64,000 nucleotides of DNA, from positions 248,001-312,000 of the forward strand of contig JARGSG010000029.1 in the NCBI GenBank assembly GCA_030374805.1, given 5' to 3'. Numbering within the stretch: position 1 is the stretch's first letter; each line of letters starts with the position of its first letter. This stretch comes from Gracilaria gracilis. Lineage: Eukaryota > Rhodophyta > Florideophyceae > Gracilariales > Gracilariaceae. The position numbers and the translations under genes are program-made. Positions 53,100 to 64,000 of the stretch are shown one piece after another. The notes under the pieces are model-generated. The model saw only the letters and a list, made by a program, of their open reading frames with translations. It did not search any database and had not been told where the DNA came from.

Positions 53100-56000
53100 G
53101 TACGTACAGTATGAGTCATCGTCTGCACGGAGAAATGGGTGAAGGGTCTTTGGTGTAAAAAGACTACGCAAACTCCATACCGGTTGCAATTAGCGCCGCT
53201 TCGGATGTCGCTTCGGTTGGCCGCCAAAGCACCGGATATAACGCAACGGCCTACGTCACGCCTTCAGATGAGCCCGAACGAATTCTCCGAGACGGCTCCG
53301 TACGTAACAGGTCAAAGTCCGCACGGAACGAGGATGAGACAACTGCTCTCGCCTCCTTTCCTGATACGGAGAAGACGCCGCGGGTCGAAGCCGGCCCCGC
53401 GCCGTCACTCCCTACCGAACGGACTACCGCACGGGAACTCTGGGAAGGGATCGTTTCCTACGCCCTGCAGAGTTTCCGAACGGAAATTGTGATCCACGTC
53501 CCAATGGCCGTGGAGAGGTACCTCAAGGACCGAATCCCGGCGCTTCTGCACCAGGATATTTCACCGATCGTACAAGATGTGGTCAGGAATATCCTGAAGA
53601 CAGACCGTTCGGAACCTGCAACGTCAGCTCTGAATAGTACACTGGCCGCACTGGTAGCTGAGCTACCGACGCACCCACCCAAATCATTTATTGACCGTAC
53701 GGACAATGTACCCACTAGCGGCGAGAGGCAACACCGACCGGAATTAAAGAAGGGCCCACCCAAGGGTCCGACCGGAGTGTACCTCCCGCCAGTCAACCCA
53801 CACGACTATCCTGACGAAAGCTCAGGAGATTCCTCCGACGAGAGGAAGAATCGCCGCCGCAGAGGCGTTAGACCGATCTGAAGCTCCGATTCTGATAACG
53901 CGCCTCGTACACGGAAGGATCGTCGCCGCCAGAGAAGGCGACGATCAGCCACAACGGACTCGGACTCTGCAGTCATCGTCAGATGACGGCCGCACGGATT
54001 TGGAAGTCTACCAACACTCCCGCAGCCCTCGACCGAGGGGGAAGTGCGATCGGTATCGTTCCCGTTCGGACAGGTTGATGTTAAAACGCATCAGACCCTT
54101 GAACGAGAAGTTCACCAAAGTGGTGGACTACCGTACGTACAGGTTGCTGAGAAGGAGCCAAACGAAAACCTCACGGGTGGCGCGCAAGGTTGTGTATCAA
54201 AAGAAATTGAATGTCAAGATGGAGGGTTATTCCTTTCCCGGGTAAGATCCGATATCAGCTCTCAATTTCTTGCCGCGGTTTAAAACCGCTTGCAAACATA
54301 ACGAACTCAGTGAGGGTGCAGCCCTCTGGTATTTCCAGTTCTACCTGACCAGACCAGCGCACGCACTGGTTCAGTCTCGGCTCGAAGGAGAGTCTGGCGC
54401 TGTCGATCGTACTCGGGATGAATCTCTCCACACGTACGAAGGGGTAGTCAACTTTCTGTTGACCAAGTACGCAAAGGATGAGATCATTGCCGACGCAGCC
54501 GCAGAGGTCACCCTCTACCGACAAACGTCAGACATGTCCGAAACGGAATTCGCCCTGAAGCTCTGGACGAAAGCCCTCCGTTGCGGAAATGTCTTTACCG
54601 ATCGGAATCTGAAGGGGATTTTCGTCGAAGGTCTCCTTGCCGCCATACGGTCTAAGGTGAGGAATCACCTCACCTCGCGTCCCAATATCGGATACAATGC
54701 ACTTGCCCGTTACGAGGAATCATACGGAGACACCCATCGTGCCTCACGTCGACAATCCGTTCGGGTCAGATACTCAAAAACCAACCGCTCGGAAAAAGCC
54801 TTCTCGTACCACTCGGAAGGGTCACAGTATCGATACCCCGTCGAAATCGATCTATTCCGTATCGGATGAAGACGAGGAACATGTCCTCGGGGTATCCCGC
54901 CCGTCCTCCATGCCCTCGCCTCCCACCACGCCCTCGGCTTCAACGCCTGCTCAGTCCGTTTCGTCTTTTTCCAGACCTGCCAGCTCCCGGGTGCAACAAC
55001 CCCAGGGGCAGGCACCAGTTAGACCGTGTCGGATTTGCCTCTCACCGGAGCCCAACTTTTGTCAGTTGCTCCCGCCGGACCGAAAGAAGAAGCTGTTGGC
55101 AATACGGGAGGCTAACTATCAGCAACGCTGCGAAGAAGGCTACTATCGTGCCTACCAGACCGGACGGAAACCTGATGCCCTAAAGGACAACACAGGATAT
55201 CGCCAGGGCGGACAGTCTCACCAGGCGTACTCACCACGACCGGCACAGGCCGCTATGCTGGTCGAGGAGCCTGCTCCTGACCAGAAAAACGACCGGGAGG
55301 AAGCGTAGAGGCATCGCCTCCTACACAGAGGCCTAGCCTCGCCCCGTCAGTGACAGACCGAACGGACTCCATCCGAGGGGAGCCCGCTGTCCTGAAATTT
55401 AACCTGACCGATACAGATATAGAAGCCGAAACGTTCCTCTTTTCTAGCGCGAACTACAAGGTGCACGTGTCGGTTGGCCTCAACTCGGCAGTCATGTATC
55501 CGTTAACGAGAGTTCTTGACTACGGAGCCGGGCCTTGTCTGGTTCACGAACGCCATCTCCCTCCGGAATGGCGCTCAAAACTCCGACCCGACGTAAGAAC
55601 TCAAATTATGGACGCGCCGAAGAACCGCATGGATGTCGGGGGAGTTCTCCCCCTTATGGTCCTAATCAGAGACCTCAACGTACGAGTACAGTTCCTGGTG
55701 GTCTCTAACCTCCCCACCAGCGTACTACTCGGTACCTCTTTTATTGACAACTACGTCTTGGCAATACTACCACCGAAACGTACAATACTCCTACGACACT
55801 CCAAACCGGTGTATATACAGTCCTCTGCTTACGGAACAAATTTACCTACCGCGCCGGAACCAGAAACCGAACGGGAAACCCCATCTGATAAGATACACAT
55901 TGCCCTTCCGGTTGTTCTACCCCCAATGTCAGAAACGAACGTCTTGGTAACCACCAAAACGTCCGGCTTGGTCTTTCTACAGTCTCATCACCGTACGGGA

Positions 56001-59000
56001 TCAACGCTTGCACTCACACTCCTTGCGGGTGGAGTTATAGAGCTCCGACCGGACGTACTCTTCCTCGTTCGCGTAGCGAACTTTTCCGACCGCTCGGTTC
56101 GACAACACAAGAATACCGTTATGGGACTTGCCCTTCCATCCCCTGTCGCGCTCATAACCCCGCAACCATCGTCGCGGAGCGACGAGTCTAAGGAGGGGGA
56201 ACATATTCCGATTTCGGACAGTAATTCCGAACGGGTATACAAGGATACCGAACAGGAGCAGGAACCCGTACGGAAAGATGAGGAGTATTGGCCCAGCAAG
56301 GTACAGATCAGTCCTGAGTATGTTTCCGAACGGGATAAAACCATTGAGCTACTTCGACCGTTTGCGGACATGTGGGACGGCCATCTCGGAACGATTGCGG
56401 CAGCGAAGCACCGCATCCATCTGGAACCAGGCACTAAGCCTATATTTCAGATGCCGTCCCATGCCAGACCCGCTCGGAGAGAACTCGAAGGCAAGGAGGT
56501 GACAAAGCAGCTTGCTGCTGGTGTCATAGAACCGTCATCGGCAGAATGGGCCATTCCAGTCGTTTTCACGCTCAGGAGAGACGGAAGCCTTCGCTTCTGC
56601 CTCGACTACCACCAGTTGCACGCTACGACCGTACGGAACACATACCCCTTACTCCGAATGGACGAGTGCATCGACTCTCTTGGAGATGCACAAATCTTCT
56701 CCACTTTGGACGCCAACAGTGGTTATCGGCACACCGAAATGGACGAATCCGACCGGGACAAAATGACTTTCACGTCGCATATGGGACTGTACCGTTATCA
56801 GAGAATGCCATTCGGACTCAAGAACGCACCGGCTACTTTCCAGCGTGCTCTCCATATCATCCTTTCACGGGTGAAATGGCAGTAAGAACTGGTGTACCTT
56901 GATGACGTAATCATCTATTCACGGACGGTTGCAGAGCATTATGACCATGTGCGGACCATATTGCATATGCTCCGTTCGGTTGGCGTTACTCTGCGACTGG
57001 ATAAGTGCTACTTTTTCAGTGGCACGTTAGACTATCTAGGCCACGTAATCCGACCGGGAAAGCCTCAGGTGTCTCTTAAGACAAAAACTTTATCAAGCAG
57101 GCCAAAACGCCTACGACACAGACGTAGCTCCGATCGTTCTTGGGGCTTTGTAGCGTTTTCCGTCGGTTTGTCGCAAACTTCGTCCGAATTGCGGCTTCAT
57201 TCAACCACAAGTTGGAGAAGGCGCTACCCACGAAGTTCGAAAAATTGACTGATGCGGATTACGAAGCTTTTGACGAGTTACGTCCGAGACTGATACGTCC
57301 ACTTATTTTGGTCATTTTCCGCCAATGGTACCCGTATGCTCTGAATACGGACGCGTGCGATCGACAGGTAGGATGCGCCCTGCTGCCGAACCAACCAGAC
57401 GGAGGCTAACTACCGATCGGTTACTGGAGTCGCTCTCTATGCAAGACCAAACGGCAATACTCAACTGCCGAACGGGAATGCCTTGCGGTCTTCTGGGCCA
57501 TACTGCACCTTCTTCCGTACCTGGAAGGCCAGAGTTTCATAGTCCGAACAGATCGCCCCTTCTTGAGGTGGAGATTGAACCTGCGGACGCTTCAGGACGA
57601 TTGGCCGGGTGGCGGTTACGCCTAATGGAGTACGAATTTGATGTGGTTCAACGTCCGGGTATCAAACACCAAGCGGCTCATGCCCTTTCTAGGATCCGGA
57701 CGGATGGCAAAGACGATACTCCACTGGAAGAGGAGGTCCCCTGCTTGCTAGTGAATGACCGTACGGATTATAACTACTTCATCACCAGCTTTAATGTTAA
57801 TCTTCATGAGTACAGTGACGTTTTTGTCGACTGGCCAACTTCCGAATGGAAATCTGGTGGCATCCCCCAGATGCTTGCCTTCACCTCGGTGGAAACCAAT
57901 ATCGTCGCGGTCACGGTCGAAGAGCTCGTGCGAGCTTAAGCAGATGATCTTTTCGGCGAGTCCTTCCGGAAATACATCGGCAACGGTGTCACTCTGTTCG
58001 ACATTGACCGAAACAGACTTATATTTCGCAAAGCCCCACTGAACGGCGCCATCCAGAAGGTCGTACCTGCTTCACTGCAGGCACGCGTCCTCTACTTGGC
58101 ACATTACTCTCATCTGGTCGGCCATCCGAACTCCACTTGGATGTATGACAGTTTCTGTCAAAACTTTTACTGGCCACATATGGCCAATGATGTATTCCAG
58201 ACCGTGCGGGACTGTCGCCCATGCTCGGTGACAAAGAGAATACATTTCAAGTCGCAGAAGCTGCTGAAGCTGTTCCCCGCCGAAGGATCGCTGGAATTGT
58301 CGAGATGGACATCGGCAGTCCATTCACGAAGTCCGTAAACGGTTACCAGTACATATTGGTTATTACCATTTGGTTTAGTAAGATAGCCCGTTTTATCGCA
58401 ATGTGGTCAACCACAGCTCTCGCAGTGGCGAAAGACTTCCTGGAGAACTGGGTTTATGCGTACGGAATCCCTAACTATCTGCTAACCGATAACGGACCAC
58501 AATTCGTCTCCAAGTTCTTCGAGTGGGTATGTTACGCGTTTGGAACCAAATACGTACTGACAACCGCATACCATCCTCAGACCAATGGTCAGGCCGAACT
58601 GTTCAATAAAACGCTAGTGGAGAGACACTTCGTCGCAGATCATCATAACACTTGGCACGCGTATGTGCAACCTCTTACGTACGGCTACAACCTACAGGTC
58701 CATCGATCTCTCGGTACCGAACCGTTCTAGGTTGCGCTAATGCGTAAGCCACCAAGCATTCGGCTCGACGAGCCCAGTACGTCATTGAACCCAAAAAGGC
58801 CTACACATCTCACTCCCGCTCGGCTAAAACGGTACACGCTCAAACTCCTACAGGCCACGCTGCAGACCGCTTATGCAAAGCTGACCGGCGCCCAACAGCC
58901 TTATAAGGAAATTCTGATAAGTCCGTACCGTACACGCCGGGCTTTACCCCTGGGGAAGAAGTTTTCATTGACCGACCGGACTATAAGAATGCAAAGGAGG

Positions 59001-61700
59001 ACCTAACGGATCAGGAACGTACGTATCGGAAGCTATTACCGAAGACACTTGGCCCTTTTGGGGTTTTATCCGCAAGGAACGCTACTGTCACTCTAAACCA
59101 AGAGGGTATTCGCAACACCGTCAGTATTGACAGAGTGACAGTAACTTCAACCGCACGGCAAACTACCACTCCGGTTACTTCCGAACTGACACGCGACACT
59201 GTAGCTGCCGACCCTGAAGGACCGTATGTAGACGAACCCGTGGAAGACCAACCTACATCACCGCCCGGAACCGTTCCGAGCGGGTTAGAACGCGTCGTGG
59301 AACACTGCAACATTCCGAAGGGACAAGAATACTGCGTACGGCGGCATGAATACCGCACCGATCAGGATACTTTCGAACCTCGGAGCACATTACCCAACAC
59401 TTTATCGCACGTTATTGGCGTCGCCGAAACCCTTCGGCATCGGCGACACTTTAAGGAGTGGGAAGTGCAAATCGGAGATCCGAGATCTTAAATACTGGCA
59501 CGAAGGCGGTGAACTGTCACAGGACACCAAAAGGCGCCACCATCACGCTATCATTGGGTGGAAAACCGCCACCAACGTACGCCTATTGCACAATTACTTT
59601 TGATTTTTACAATACGCCGCTTTTTTCCATAGAATGAAATTCTATTGGCCCACAGGTTATCACAAACAATCACAAGTTCACTTAGGAAAAGAAGCTACAA
59701 GTACGCACTGTCAACTAAGTAGTCTTCTTCCAACCGGGCTTGGTAATGCCGCGTCCACTAGTATCCCCCGGAGAGGTACTATGCCCCGCAGTGGAAGCGG
59801 AACCAACACGCGGACCCGAACCAGTCTTCTTCGGCTGAAACGCCTAGACGGTCCCAGGCCACGGCAAAGTGGCCACGCCCTTCTTCTCCGCACCCGATTT
59901 TCTGCCCGATTGGCTTGCGGTCGCAGGGGCTGGCTCTTTGAGGTCCTCTTCAACCGTCACGGTTTTCGGTCCCTCTTGATCTCCGCTCGCAGATGACATG
60001 GGAACATCTCCGACCGCCGAATTTACCTCTTTTTGTGGAGTCTCTCCTTCGGGAGCCGCATTCGTACCGCTCGGCCCTGCGCCGTTACTGGATTGGCCCT
60101 CACCTTCAGGCTCATTCCCGGACGAAACATTGAGCCCAATCAGCTCCAAGCCCTTGAAGAAGGACTCCGCCGCTTGACGCATGTTCTTGAAGATGAGGTC
60201 GACAATACGCTCCGCATCGGCTTGCTGCGCTAGGCCCTCATAGGACGTATTCACCAGCTCCTACAATGGCGGTACGAATGTCAACATCGACATTCCATTC
60301 ACACCGGGCGTGATACCCAGCCGAGCCGTCACGGACTTTTCGTAAGACGAGACAAACAGAGGGTGGGCCCGGAGGTAACCGAGCAGATTACGCTGCGCCT
60401 ACGCTTGCTCAGGAAGAACATCGGCGTTGACCGCACGGCGCATCCATGCTCGGGCGGCCAACAGGGTGTCGTCAAGCGTTGCGGGTTCCTCCTCTCCGAA
60501 TGGAATAAAAGCCGCACGAAGAGACACGAAGGCCTCGTGCGTATCACCGTCCGAGTGCGGACTGGAGCTGTCCTCAATGGAGAACCCGCACTTGTCCCAA
60601 GAGATTTCCTACCGGATCCTGCCAGCACTCCCGCCTCCAAGACGGTCTTTGACTCAACAGGTGTAACCAACGGAGTCGGCAGTAGCGCTACGTCTTCGAA
60701 GTCCTGTGGCACGAACCCATGCGGGAAGAATTCCGGAATGGTTTTGCAGGGCCAGGGGGGAAGACTCTCCGGAGCCTTCAGGACACGAGTGATCGGCGTC
60801 ACTATCGAACCGGTCGAAGGCATTGCCGGGAACGTATGGGAGTAGTAGTCGTACCAAAAAAACCTCGAGTTGTTGTCCCAATCGGTCTTCAAAGATTACT
60901 CCAACAGTTTCTCGCCGACCTGCGGAGGGAACAAGGTGCCACGGAGAACGTTCTGGAGTACCATCTCGGCCAGGATACACACCAACTTGTCCGATATCAG
61001 AAACAACCGCCCATACTGGGTTTGACCGTCCTCATGGTACAGACAATCGTCTTTCGCATGGGAAGACCTCGATCTCTTCGTGGGCCGCCTGGAGAAACGC
61101 CATGAAGGCGAACACCGCCCATTCGGCGTATACGACCTGACGGACGACACCCTGTATGGGCGAACCTTTGAGGAGCTCTTCCGAATGGTATGCCAATACA
61201 GACGAAGTCGGTACCGATAGGCTGCGGGACACATCAAGACTGGTCCAAACTTCGTTCGTGGAGCAGTACAAGTCTGCTTAGCGATGGATAGGGACGTCAA
61301 AGACCTCGACGTTATTCTAACCGTACAGGAACCCGTGAGACACCCGGATGCGCGCCTCCGTCGCGGCGTTACTTTTCCACCGTTCACGTTCCGGTCAATA
61401 CAACTTGGTGTACGACAGTTCGAACATCACTAGTCCAAGCGGGTTCATGTCCTTCGCGGGAAATCCCGAATCGAATGAGCAGCGATGAAAAGACACTGCA
61501 ATGCATCCTGATAGAACTTTTCCTCCGGGGAGCGCAGGTATAACACATCGCTCCGCCCGAAGGTCTCTTCGTCCTCCCGTCCACTCACACCAAGCAGGTG
61601 GTTCCAGCAGGCTTGCCAAACTTCGAGGCTCGTCTATTTCGGATTGCAAATCGCAATATCTCGCATTGGTAATGACGTCAGAAGCGACGCAAAACGCTCA
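53100..61700 (+). mobile_element. Ty3/gypsy-like retroelement fossil, plus strand
   Basis: A broken element transcribed left to right, head to head with the previous one. Its parts are gag-like sequence (53,140-55,310), including the SKVRNHLTSRPNIGYNALARY block and a CRICLSPEPNFC Cys motif. Pol (55,350-59,490) holds an aspartic-protease-like segment, reverse transcriptase (FCLDYHQLHATTV, MPFGLKNAPATFQRAL, YLDDVIIYSR), RNase H and integrase (YLLTDNGPQFVSKFF, TAYHPQTNGQAELFNK). An opposite-strand frame lies beyond it (59,711-61,650). Several breaks are visible, fewer than in the minus-strand copy. No long terminal repeats were found. Moderately old. Confidence 0.8.
59711..61650 (-). mobile_element. 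Opposite-strand ORF of the plus-strand retroelement
   Basis: Minus-strand frames downstream of integrase. The region near 61,270-61,035 contains VWTSLDVSRSLSVPTSSV and a following Tyr-Ala-Glu-Trp segment that align with the plus-strand frame at 44,170-45,960. The 3' part (60,254-59,844) encodes an acidic Gly/Ser/Pro-rich tail after a helical segment beginning MNTSYEGLAQQADAERIVDL. Function unknown; it is broken. Confidence 0.6.
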
Positions 61701-63110
61701 CTGTCTAGGAATTTCTTCTGAGTGTATTCCGAAACGGATAACGGGACCTGCTTTCTCTTCAAGGAGTGGTGACACCGTGACGGAAACGGTGATCATACTT
61801 CTGACCAGGTAGCGGGACCGAGCGGAAAGGCGTCGATTGTGTGCCAGAGCCGCTCGGGTTCGGCGCCATTGCGTGCGTAGGGATGAATGTGGAGTGAACC
61901 GATTCGGGCATGTCGCCGCTCGGCTGTCGCTCTTATATGGGAAGGTTAAGACGAAGACGCAGTATTTGAGGTATCACCGACCGTTTGGAATAGCCACGAC
62001 GCCTATGTCGTCGTACAGGCACCGCATGGACGAAATTTCAGTGCTGATTTAATTTTATTGGAGAAGCTGACGTTCCGCCGCCACCGCCGCGAGAGCTGCA
62101 CTTGTTTCTTCATCGCGTCGCGCCCAATTTGTACAGTCTTGCTTTACGTCCGCGAACACCCCTTGCCCGTACATTCATGATGAACACTGACAGTCCTTCG
62201 ACCGTCAGCCCATTCAAGAACGACGATCACCTCTTCTGACATGACATAACCGCACATACGGGCGCTCAACTGCTCAGGAACCACCCGTCGGACGCTCTCC
62301 TTCGAGACGGACTGTACGCGCCGGCTCGGATACTCGCACGCCTTCGCTGCGACCAGCATCTGCGGCTATGTCCGCTCTTACATACCTACTGTGGAACGGC
62401 AGAAAATTTTCGATTGTGATGCGGAGTTTACGAACGGGCGACTGGCTGGCGCAAACAGCGTCAGTCAATCCATTCAGTGCCATCTAAGTGGATATTGATT
62501 TGCTTCAGGCATTTTGAACGGGGTTCCGATTTGCGAAGCAAAGCGTGTCGATTTGCTTCGGAAATCGGAACCGGTTCAAAAAGTTGCTCTTTTTTCGCAC
62601 CCGTTTCAAATAGACAGTTCAACAAATATCTTGTTTACTGGTTTGCCTCTACGTCGGTGTTACCGGAATGCTAGTTTTTGGACTCAAACATGACCGAGTT
62701 AAATTGATCGAAAAATTGGTGAATTTATCCAAATTTGGAAGTGCCTAATTTCCGACAACATTTCCATATTTCCACTTTTGCTAGTGTGTGTGGAAAGAAT
62801 CATTCACGATTATTTCCGTGATGGCTAGTTTAGATTGAAGACAAACTATCATGTTACTTCCGTTCATGCTAGTTTCCAAACCCGATATAAGTGTGTAAGT
62901 GGCACATATCTAGAGCTTTACGGCGCCAAATAGAGCTATATATACATAGAGAGAAGCTTATGGAATACGATTAGAAGAAAAAAACCGTTGAAATAGAAAC
63001 TCTCTATACAGGTACAGCTCATCTATTCAACACCTGTCATGACAGCAATTTATTCTCTTACTATTGAAATGCCTTCGCATCACGTGCAATCCCCCCCAAA
63101 ATTCCATCCC
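61701..63110. other. Intergenic with one long hairpin
   Basis: No supported gene. The stretch becomes AT-rich after 62,600. The hairpin at 62,512-62,582 is listed separately. Confidence 0.5.
62512..62582. repeat. Hairpin with about 30-bp arms
   Basis: The left arm (62,512-62,542, ending CGAAGCAAA) and right arm (62,552-62,582, starting TTTGCTTCGG) pair with two or three mismatches or bulges around a 9-base loop. The size resembles a microRNA precursor or a small fold-back element. Confidence 0.65.
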
Positions 63111-63122
63111 GCCCTCCGTGCG

Positions 63123-63129
63123 CTATATA
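63123..63129 (+). promoter_or_regulatory. TATA box of the gene at the window end
   Basis: CTATATAAC lies 60 bp before an ATG at 63,186 and is followed by a C-rich stretch, like the other promoters of this window. Confidence 0.55.
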
Positions 63130-63205
63130 ACGCTCCCCGCTACGTAGCCTGCCTTTCCCCAAACAGCAACACACCGCTCCCCGGCATGCCTAATTGCTGC
63201 TTTGA

Positions 63206-64000
63206 GGATGCTCCTTCTTCGCTCGCACCGTCCCCGCCATCCAAGGGCACCAGAAGAGATACCCCAACCGTCTCACCCCCACCAAGCATTTGCTCTCCCC
63301 CGGCGGCAACGTCTCTCACTTCCCCCCACGTGCGAAGCGTCACAAGTCCACCCTTCAGTTCCCACCACCACCTCCACCTCCTCTCTCTAATCGCCCTTCC
63401 GAAAACGTTCTCATCGCCGACGACGACTCCTACCACCAAGAACAGCTCTATCTCTACGTCTTCACCCAAGACGCATATCATATCTTAGGCGCCCCCGTCG
63501 GCTCCCTCTCTCCATCCCCACCACCTCTACCCCCCCCTTCCTTACGTCTCCCCAACAACCCCCACCTTGAACGAATGGTTCTCTACATCCCTTCCATCGC
63601 TTTCACCCTCGGTCACCGCGAGGCAGACGAACTCATCTCTCTCCTCCACGACCCCGCCTTCTCCAAATCAGCCTTCCACGACCCAGTCTCTTCCGTCTCC
63701 CAGTACCTCCAACTTCAAACAAAACTCTTCCAACATCAATTCAGCAACATCGGATTCACCCCCACCACTCTCCAGGACCCACAGCAGCTCTTCACAGTCA
63801 CGATCTTCAGAAAGGATGCCATCCAAGTCCTTAAACGACAACTCGCACTCGTACACTCCAACAACACCATTTGCCACCACGTCTCCTACACAACCTACTC
63901 TGGCTCTCCCTCTCTCGCTCACCCCATGGCTTCCTCTTTCAAAAAAGACGGTGTCCTACCCCTCAAGCACGAAATCATGCAGTTCTCCAATACCTCCTGC
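63206..64000 (+). CDS. Partial proline-rich protein of unknown function
   Basis: A plus-strand frame stays open from 63,206 to the window end, 265 codons without a stop, and is therefore cut off. It begins basic and proline-rich (RYPNRLTPTKHLLSPGGN, then a run of prolines), followed by an acidic DDDSYHQEQLYLYVFTQD region, a second proline run and a folded-looking part (RMVLYIPSIAFTLGHREADELISL onward). The frame has no ATG before codon 123, so the true start is probably in another frame joined by a short intron, perhaps from the ATG at 63,186 just after the TATA box. No family was recognised. Confidence 0.5.

Larger units (their letters stand above)
44170..53100 (-). mobile_element. Ty3/gypsy-like retroelement fossil, minus strand
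   Basis: A broken element transcribed right to left. Its parts are gag-like sequence (about 53,100-51,200), protease-to-reverse-transcriptase and RNase H (about 50,500-48,400), integrase (about 48,400-46,860), and beyond it an opposite-strand frame (44,170-45,960, plus). Integrase shows the QQLTYGYNLQVHRSSGTTPF block and the reverse transcriptase region LKKCYFFSGTVEYLGHVI. At least half a dozen breaks are visible and a 425-bp fold-back element sits in gag. No long terminal repeats were found by eye. It is old, and about 70% similar at protein level to the plus-strand copy in the best region. Confidence 0.75.

Noticed and set aside
43500-62700. Long terminal repeats for the two gypsy-like fossils
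   Set aside because: I compared the outer and central flanks by eye and found no convincing direct repeats; they may be lost or beyond recognition.
1-64000. CRISPR arrays, tRNA, rRNA genes and bacterial operon signals
   Set aside because: None seen. No tRNA arm pattern or rRNA-like stretch was recognised, and the gene structures are eukaryotic.

Overview
The window is nuclear DNA of a eukaryote. Genes are mostly single-exon with long gaps between them, the few introns that can be inferred are very short (about 46 to 68 bp, GT-AG), several genes have a TATA box, and eukaryotic DNA transposons and Ty3/gypsy-type retroelement fossils fill much of the space. The gene set (a plant-type glycine-rich-domain protein, a PHO80/CycU-type cyclin, multi-malectin and CBM20 proteins) suggests a plastid-bearing or related protist. 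A red macroalga, with compact genes among transposons and a glucan store in the cytosol, is my best guess, but this is inference and not proven.

Layout. 1-3.7 kb: G-rich minisatellites, one small doubtful gene and decayed coding scraps. 3.7-6.1 kb: an intact glycine-rich-domain (DUF1399) gene, followed by a cluster of palindromes. 7.3-9.0 kb: an intact pogo/CENP-B-like transposase. 9.3-34.9 kb: the most interesting host region, a large imperfect palindrome. A CBM20 (starch-binding) gene and a five-malectin-domain gene lie on the minus strand (9.4-15.0 kb), and their paralogues lie on the plus strand (20.8-23.5 and 33.7-34.8 kb). The centre is occupied by a complete PIF/Harbinger transposon (15,646-19,312). 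The right arm has been opened by about 9 kb holding a cyclin gene, a small secreted cysteine-rich protein gene and decayed sequence. The two malectin genes share a 788-bp tract of about 99% identity inside otherwise clearly diverged genes, a signature of gene conversion between the arms.

35.2-42.3 kb: an old Harbinger element holding a decayed transposase and a Myb/NAM-associated accessory gene. An apparently intact hAT element (2.9 kb, perfect 8-bp target duplication) sits 12 bp upstream of the accessory gene's start, and a 237-bp fold-back element sits inside that gene. 44.2-61.7 kb: two broken Ty3/gypsy-like fossils of related but distinct subfamilies, arranged head to head. Both carry a homologous reading frame on the strand opposite to gag-pol, beyond the integrase, and both are densely marked by the 8-mer CCGTACGG/CCGAACGG. 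63.1-64 kb: a TATA box and the start of a proline-rich gene that runs off the window.

How the genes may work together: CBM20 and malectin (CBM57-type) domains both bind alpha-glucans or glucose oligomers, and neither protein pair shows a signal peptide or membrane segment. The duplicated cluster may therefore encode cytosolic glucan-binding proteins. The remaining genes show no evident link to it.
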